From Mycobacterium parascrofulaceum ATCC BAA-614 (GTDB lineage: Bacteria; Actinomycetota; Actinomycetes; Mycobacteriales; Mycobacteriaceae): DNA of 54,995 nt. The stretch lies in the NCBI RefSeq assembly GCF_000164135.1, contig NZ_GG770558.1, forward strand, positions 10,836 to 65,830, written 5' to 3'. The stretch's first letter is position 1, and every line of letters starts with the position of its first letter. The notes beneath the pieces were generated by a model. The model made no database searches. It worked only from the letters and a program-made list of their open reading frames with translations, and had not been told where the DNA came from. The position numbers and the translations under genes are program-made. Below, piece after piece: positions 51,303-54,995 of the stretch.

Positions 51303-52733
51303 ATGACGGAATCGCGCCCGGAGGGCCTGCATCCCGCGTGGTGGACGCTGATCCTGGTCGTCGCCACCCTCGGCACCATCGTGCTGACGTCCGCCTTCTT
51401 CTCCGGTTCGTTCAAGTCGTATGTGCCGGTGACGGTGATATCCGACCGCGCGGGCCTGGTGATGGACCGCGGCGGCAAGGTCAAGATGCGTGGCGTCCAG
51501 GTCGGCCGGGTCGCCGAGATCACCAGCGGGAAGGACCGGGTGGTCCTCAGGCTCGACCTCTACCCGGACGAGGTCAAGTACATCCCCGCGAACGTGCACG
51601 CCCGCATCAGGGCCACCACGTTCTTCAGCGCCAAATATGTCGACCTCGTCTACCCGAGCCGGCCCACCCCGAAGCGCCTGGCGGCCGGGGCGGTGATCAG
51701 CGTCGACAACGTTGGCACCGAGGTCAACACGCTGTTCGCCAATCTCGTCAAGGTGCTCGACGAGATCGACCCGGCGAAGCTTCAAAGCGTCCTGTCCGCG
51801 GTCGCGGAGGGCCTGCGCGGGCGCGGCCCGGCCATGGGTCAGGGCCTCACCGACGCCAACGAGGTGCTGCGCGCGATCAATCCGCGCGCCGACACCGTCG
51901 CGGCGGACCTTCGGGCCGTCAAGCGTGTCGGTGACACCTACAGCCCTGCCGCGCAAGACATCCTGCGGACGCTCGATGCGGCCAGCGGCACCAGCGGCGC
52001 CATCACCGATGACGCGGGCGCGCTGGACTCGCTGCTCGCCGGCGTCATCGGCCTCTCGCGCAGCGGTATCAACCTCGTCGGCCCCAACAAAGACAACCTC
52101 ATCAGGGCCGTGAGTCTGCTCGAACCGACGACCAGCCTGCTGATGAAATACCAACCCGGGCTGACGTGCATGCTGGTCGGCGCCAAGACGGCCCTCGATA
52201 CCGGGTACCGGGACGCGATGGGCGGCGCCAACGGGTACTCGCTGATCATCGACAGCACACCGCTGTTCGGCGCGGACCAGTACCGGTACCCGCAGAACCT
52301 GCCGATCGTCGGCGCCAAGGGGGGCCCCGGCGGAAAGCCGGGCTGCGGATCGCTGCCGGACGTCGCCGCCAACTGGCCACTGCGCCAACTGATCACCAAC
52401 ACCGGCTGGGGAACCGGTCTGGATATCCGGCCCAACCCCGGAATCGCGTTCCCGGGATACGCCGACTACCTGCCCGTCACCCGGGGAATCCCCGAACCGC
52501 CCAGCATCCGCTATCCGGGCGGTCCCGCGCCCGGACCGATCCCGTATCCGGGAGCGCCACCCTATGGCGCCCCCCGATACGCCCCCGACGGAACGCCCCT
52601 GTATCCCGGTCTGCCGCCCGCCCCGCCGCCCGGCACGCCACGCGAACCGGGGCCCCCGCCGCCGGGATCCGAGCCGGCCGTGATCCCGGCCCCCGCCCAG
52701 CTGCAGCCCACCCCCGCACCGCCGCCGCCGTGA
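51303..52733 (+). CDS. MceA-family substrate-binding protein
   Basis: The 476-residue protein has one N-terminal membrane helix (WWTLILVVATLGTIVLTSAFF) and the MCE domain: VPVTVISDRAGLVMDRGGKVKMRGVQVGRVAEI, with RIRATTFFSAKYVDLVYP after it. A long helical needle domain follows. The last 80 residues are Pro/Gly/Tyr-rich (PYPGAPPYGAPRYAPDGTPL, ending TPAPPPP). In Mce complexes the helical parts form a tunnel that carries lipids or sterols to the permease. Which of the mce operon types this is cannot be told from this part. Confidence 0.95.
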   Translation: MTESRPEGLHPAWWTLILVVATLGTIVLTSAFFSGSFKSYVPVTVISDRAGLVMDRGGKVKMRGVQVGRVAEITSGKDRVVLRLDLYPDEVKYIPANVHARIRATTFFSAKYVDLVYPSRPTPKRLAAGAVISVDNVGTEVNTLFANLVKVLDEIDPAKLQSVLSAVAEGLRGRGPAMGQGLTDANEVLRAINPRADTVAADLRAVKRVGDTYSPAAQDILRTLDAASGTSGAITDDAGALDSLLAGVIGLSRSGINLVGPNKDNLIRAVSLLEPTTSLLMKYQPGLTCMLVGAKTALDTGYRDAMGGANGYSLIIDSTPLFGADQYRYPQNLPIVGAKGGPGGKPGCGSLPDVAANWPLRQLITNTGWGTGLDIRPNPGIAFPGYADYLPVTRGIPEPPSIRYPGGPAPGPIPYPGAPPYGAPRYAPDGTPLYPGLPPAPPPGTPREPGPPPPGSEPAVIPAPAQLQPTPAPPPP

Positions 52734-52770
52734 CGGTCGGGCCGACCACGCAACCAAGGAGCCAACCACC

Positions 52771-53799
52771 GTGAAAGAGAACCTGCCGGGCACCATCTGG
52801 CGCCTGGCCGCCTTCATGGTCGTGTGCACCCTGGGCCTGGCCGCGATGCTGGCCATCTTCGCGCAACTGCGATTCGGCAACGAACTGTCGTACAAGGCGC
52901 GGTTCGGCAATGTCTCCGGCCTCGAGGCCGGCAACTTCGTCCGCATCGCGGGCGTCGAGGTCGGCAAGGTCCGCAAAATCTCGATCCAGGACGACGGCAC
53001 GGCGGTGGTCGACTTCAGCGCCGACGACACCGTGGTGCTGACAGAGGGGAGCAGGGCGGTCATCCGCTACCAGAACCTGATCGGCGGCCGCTACCTGGCG
53101 CTGCAGGAAGGCCCCGGCGGCACAAGGCAACTCAGGCCCGGCGACACCATTCCGCTGTCCCGGACGTCGCCGGCGCTGGACCTGGACGCGCTGATCGGCG
53201 GGTTCCGCCCGTTGTTCCGCGCGTTGGATCCCGACCAGGTCAACACCCTGTCCAGCGAGCTCATCAAGGCGTTCCAGGGCGAGGGCGGCACGATCGGCTC
53301 GGTCTTGGCGCGCACCGCCGCGCTGACGAACACCCTGGCGGACCGGGATCAGCTCATCGGGCAGGTCATCGTCAACCTCAACACCGTCCTGGGCTCCCTC
53401 GGAGACCAGAGCGCTCAGTTCGCAACGGCCGTCGACTCGTTGTCCCGGCTGCTGGCAACGCTCGCCGACCGTAAGCGAGACATCAGCAACGGGATCGCCT
53501 ACGCCAATGCGGCTGCCGGATCGATCGCAGATCTCATCGCGAAAGGCCATGCGCCCCTGACGAAGATCCTCACCGAGGGCGACCGGGCGGGCGCCCTCAT
53601 CCTGGCCGATCGGGACTATTTCGACGATTTCCTCAACACGCTGCCGGACGCCTACCAGATGCTGAACCGGCAGGGCCTGTACGGCGACTTCTTCAGTTTC
53701 TATCTCTGCGAGATGCTCTTCAAGCTGAACGGCAAAGGGGGGCAGCCGGTTTACGTCAAGGTGATCGGCCAGCCCTCGGGGAGGTGCACGCCGCGATGA
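52771..53799 (+). CDS. MceB-family protein
   Basis: The 342-residue protein has an N-terminal helix (LAAFMVVCTLGLAAMLAIFAQL), the MCE domain with YKARFGNVSGLEAGNFVRIAGVEVGKVRKI and VIRYQNLIGGRYLAL, and a long helical region with NTVLGSLGDQSAQFATAVDSLSRLLATLADRKRDI. The C-terminal DFFSFYLCEMLFKLNGKGG is the MceB mark. It starts with GTG after AAGGAG; mceC starts in its stop codon. It should be one of six subunits of the lipid tunnel. Confidence 0.95.
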   Translation: MKENLPGTIWRLAAFMVVCTLGLAAMLAIFAQLRFGNELSYKARFGNVSGLEAGNFVRIAGVEVGKVRKISIQDDGTAVVDFSADDTVVLTEGSRAVIRYQNLIGGRYLALQEGPGGTRQLRPGDTIPLSRTSPALDLDALIGGFRPLFRALDPDQVNTLSSELIKAFQGEGGTIGSVLARTAALTNTLADRDQLIGQVIVNLNTVLGSLGDQSAQFATAVDSLSRLLATLADRKRDISNGIAYANAAAGSIADLIAKGHAPLTKILTEGDRAGALILADRDYFDDFLNTLPDAYQMLNRQGLYGDFFSFYLCEMLFKLNGKGGQPVYVKVIGQPSGRCTPR

Positions 53800-54995
53800 A
53801 GTACTTCTCGGAACGCAACCCGCTGGCCGTCGGCGCGATCGGAATCGTGGTCGTCGGTGGGGTGGTGGCGGCGTCGCTGAGTTACAGCAAGCTGCCCTTC
53901 TTCAAATCGGGCAGGGAATACTCGGCGTACTTCGCCGAAGCGGGCGGGCTGTTAACCGGTGCGGCCGTGCAGGTTTCGGGCTTCAAGGCGGGCACGGTGG
54001 ACAGCATCGCGCTGGACGGCCCGCGGGTGCTGGTCACCTTCGAGGTGGACAAACACATCCGGCTCGGAGAGCGTAGCGAGGCGTCGATCAAGACGAAGAG
54101 CCTGCTGGGCGCCAAGATCCTGGAGATCACCACCCGCGGCGACGGCGGGCTGTCCGGACCGATCCCGCTCGAGCGCACCCACGCGCCCTACCAGCTGCCC
54201 GAGGCGCTCGGTGACCTCGGCGCCGCCATCAGCGGGATCGACACCAACCGGCTGTCCGAATCATTGGCCGTGCTGGCCGACACGTTCTCCGACACCCCGG
54301 CCGACCTGAAGATCGCGGTCGCCGGCGTTGCGCGGTTCTCGCAGACATTGAGTGACCGTGATGCGCAATTGCGAAAGCTGTTGACCAACGCCAACAAAGC
54401 GACCACCGTGTTATCCGAACGCAGCGACCAGATAACCCGGCTGGTGGCGGACAGCAACGCGCTGCTCGTGCAACTGCAGGGGCAAAGCCGGGCGCTCGAC
54501 CAGATCTCCGGCAACATCGCGGCGGTGAGCCGGCAGATCAAAGGGTTCATCGCCGACAACCGCCAAACCCTCAAACCGGCGCTGGACAAGCTGAACGAGG
54601 TCTTGGCGATCGTCGACAATCGCAAAGAACGAGTGCGGCAGGCGATCAAGAAGTTCGACGACTACGCGCTGTCGCTCGGCGAGTCGATGTCCACGGGCCC
54701 CTGGTTCAACTTCTACATCGCCAACCTCATCCCCGGGCAATTCATCCAGCCCTTCGTCGACGCCGCGTTCTCCGACCTGGGTCTGGACCCGAATGTGCTG
54801 CTGCCGTCCCAGCTCACCGATCCGCAGGTCGGTCAGCCCGGAACACCGGCCCTGCCGGTACCTTTCCCGCGCACCGGTCAGGGCGGCGAGCCGAGGCTCA
54901 ACCTGCCGGACGCGATCACCGGCAAGCCCGACGACCCGCGCTACCCGTACCGTGAGCCGCCCCCCGCGCCGCCGGCGGGCGGCCCGCCGCCGGGG
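53796..54995 (+). CDS. MceC-family protein, runs off the window
   Basis: ATG 53796 overlaps the mceB stop (ATGA), and the frame stays open for 400 codons to the last base. It has a membrane helix (NPLAVGAIGIVVVGGVVAAS), the MCE domain (YSAYFAEAGGLLTGAAVQVSGFKAGTV, SIKTKSLLGAKILEI), a long helical needle (RFSQTLSDRDAQLRKLLTNANKATTVLSER) and GPWFNFYIANLIPGQF, typical of MceC. A Pro-rich tail (REPPPAPPAGGPPPG) has just begun, so only a short part is missing. mceD to mceF are expected to follow. Confidence 0.93.
   Translation, partial: MKYFSERNPLAVGAIGIVVVGGVVAASLSYSKLPFFKSGREYSAYFAEAGGLLTGAAVQVSGFKAGTVDSIALDGPRVLVTFEVDKHIRLGERSEASIKTKSLLGAKILEITTRGDGGLSGPIPLERTHAPYQLPEALGDLGAAISGIDTNRLSESLAVLADTFSDTPADLKIAVAGVARFSQTLSDRDAQLRKLLTNANKATTVLSERSDQITRLVADSNALLVQLQGQSRALDQISGNIAAVSRQIKGFIADNRQTLKPALDKLNEVLAIVDNRKERVRQAIKKFDDYALSLGESMSTGPWFNFYIANLIPGQFIQPFVDAAFSDLGLDPNVLLPSQLTDPQVGQPGTPALPVPFPRTGQGGEPRLNLPDAITGKPDDPRYPYREPPPAPPAGGPPPG

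Overview
The window looks like a slow-growing nontuberculous Mycobacterium, probably of the M. avium/M. simiae type. This rests on very GC-rich DNA, an MmpS/MmpL pair, a yrbE-mce operon, an MspA-type porin, a DUF1906 Tat-exported protein, DUF732 and PknH-sensor-domain secreted proteins, an F420-dependent luciferase-like enzyme, many SDRs, FadE/EchA/thiolase genes and a mycobacterial-type P450/ferredoxin set. I worked by eye only; no alignment or composition statistics were run.

Layout. (A) 1-3.6 kb is a decaying accessory island. The 5' end of an IS3-family element (OrfA start at 101, IS end at about 162) interrupts a DUF429 gene. That gene is translationally coupled to an OGG-fold (8-oxoguanine glycosylase-like) gene. 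Divergent from it is a DUF6602 (PD-(D/E)XK-like) gene fused to a uracil-DNA-glycosylase-like domain and split by a frameshift, followed by a convergent 3'-truncated nuclease gene. This glycosylase/nuclease group is the best candidate for an undescribed (possibly anti-phage) system. (B) 3.57-6.61 kb holds a ctpF-like P-type ATPase between two imperfect direct copies of a tRNA 3' end, with IS-end-like tandem repeats, a strong terminator and a possible DosR box upstream. (C) 6.6-12.4 kb holds a Tat-secreted DUF1906 protein, a putative three-component diiron oxygenase operon (diiron protein, ferredoxin, reductase) and a quinone oxidoreductase divergent from a MarR regulator with three near-identical palindromic operators. 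(D) 12.1-26.8 kb holds SDRs, an mmpS-mmpL pair, membrane and secreted proteins, glycogen phosphorylase, an SMR pump, an alpha/beta hydrolase-DoxX pair, an SDR-phosphotransferase pair and an MspA porin. (E) 26.85-31.3 kb is a tight beta-oxidation-type operon (thiolase, enoyl-CoA hydratase, CoA transferase, acyl-CoA dehydrogenase) ending in a 55-bp tandem repeat.

(F) 31.4-42.5 kb holds a lipoprotein, an F420 enzyme, the bifunctional AdhE, a ferredoxin, a divergently transcribed two-component pair with overlapping leaderless promoters, and an oxidation cassette (P450, NDMA-type alcohol dehydrogenase, aldehyde dehydrogenase). The set could oxidise an alkyl or alcohol substrate to an acid, and AdhE may work under low oxygen. 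(G) 42.5-49.5 kb holds an SDR, an MFS transporter, PPK2, a nitroreductase, a short Hsp70-like protein and a coupled STAS-CAP-DUF732 trio. (H) 49.7 kb to the end is the start of a mce operon (yrbEA, yrbEB, mceA, mceB, partial mceC).

Three genes (DUF6602/UDG, histidine kinase, aldehyde dehydrogenase) each need a shift equivalent to one missing base. They could be real lesions or assembly errors, and this needs read-level checking. No complete tRNA, rRNA, CRISPR array or riboswitch was seen. No gene-free stretch exceeds about 255 bases.
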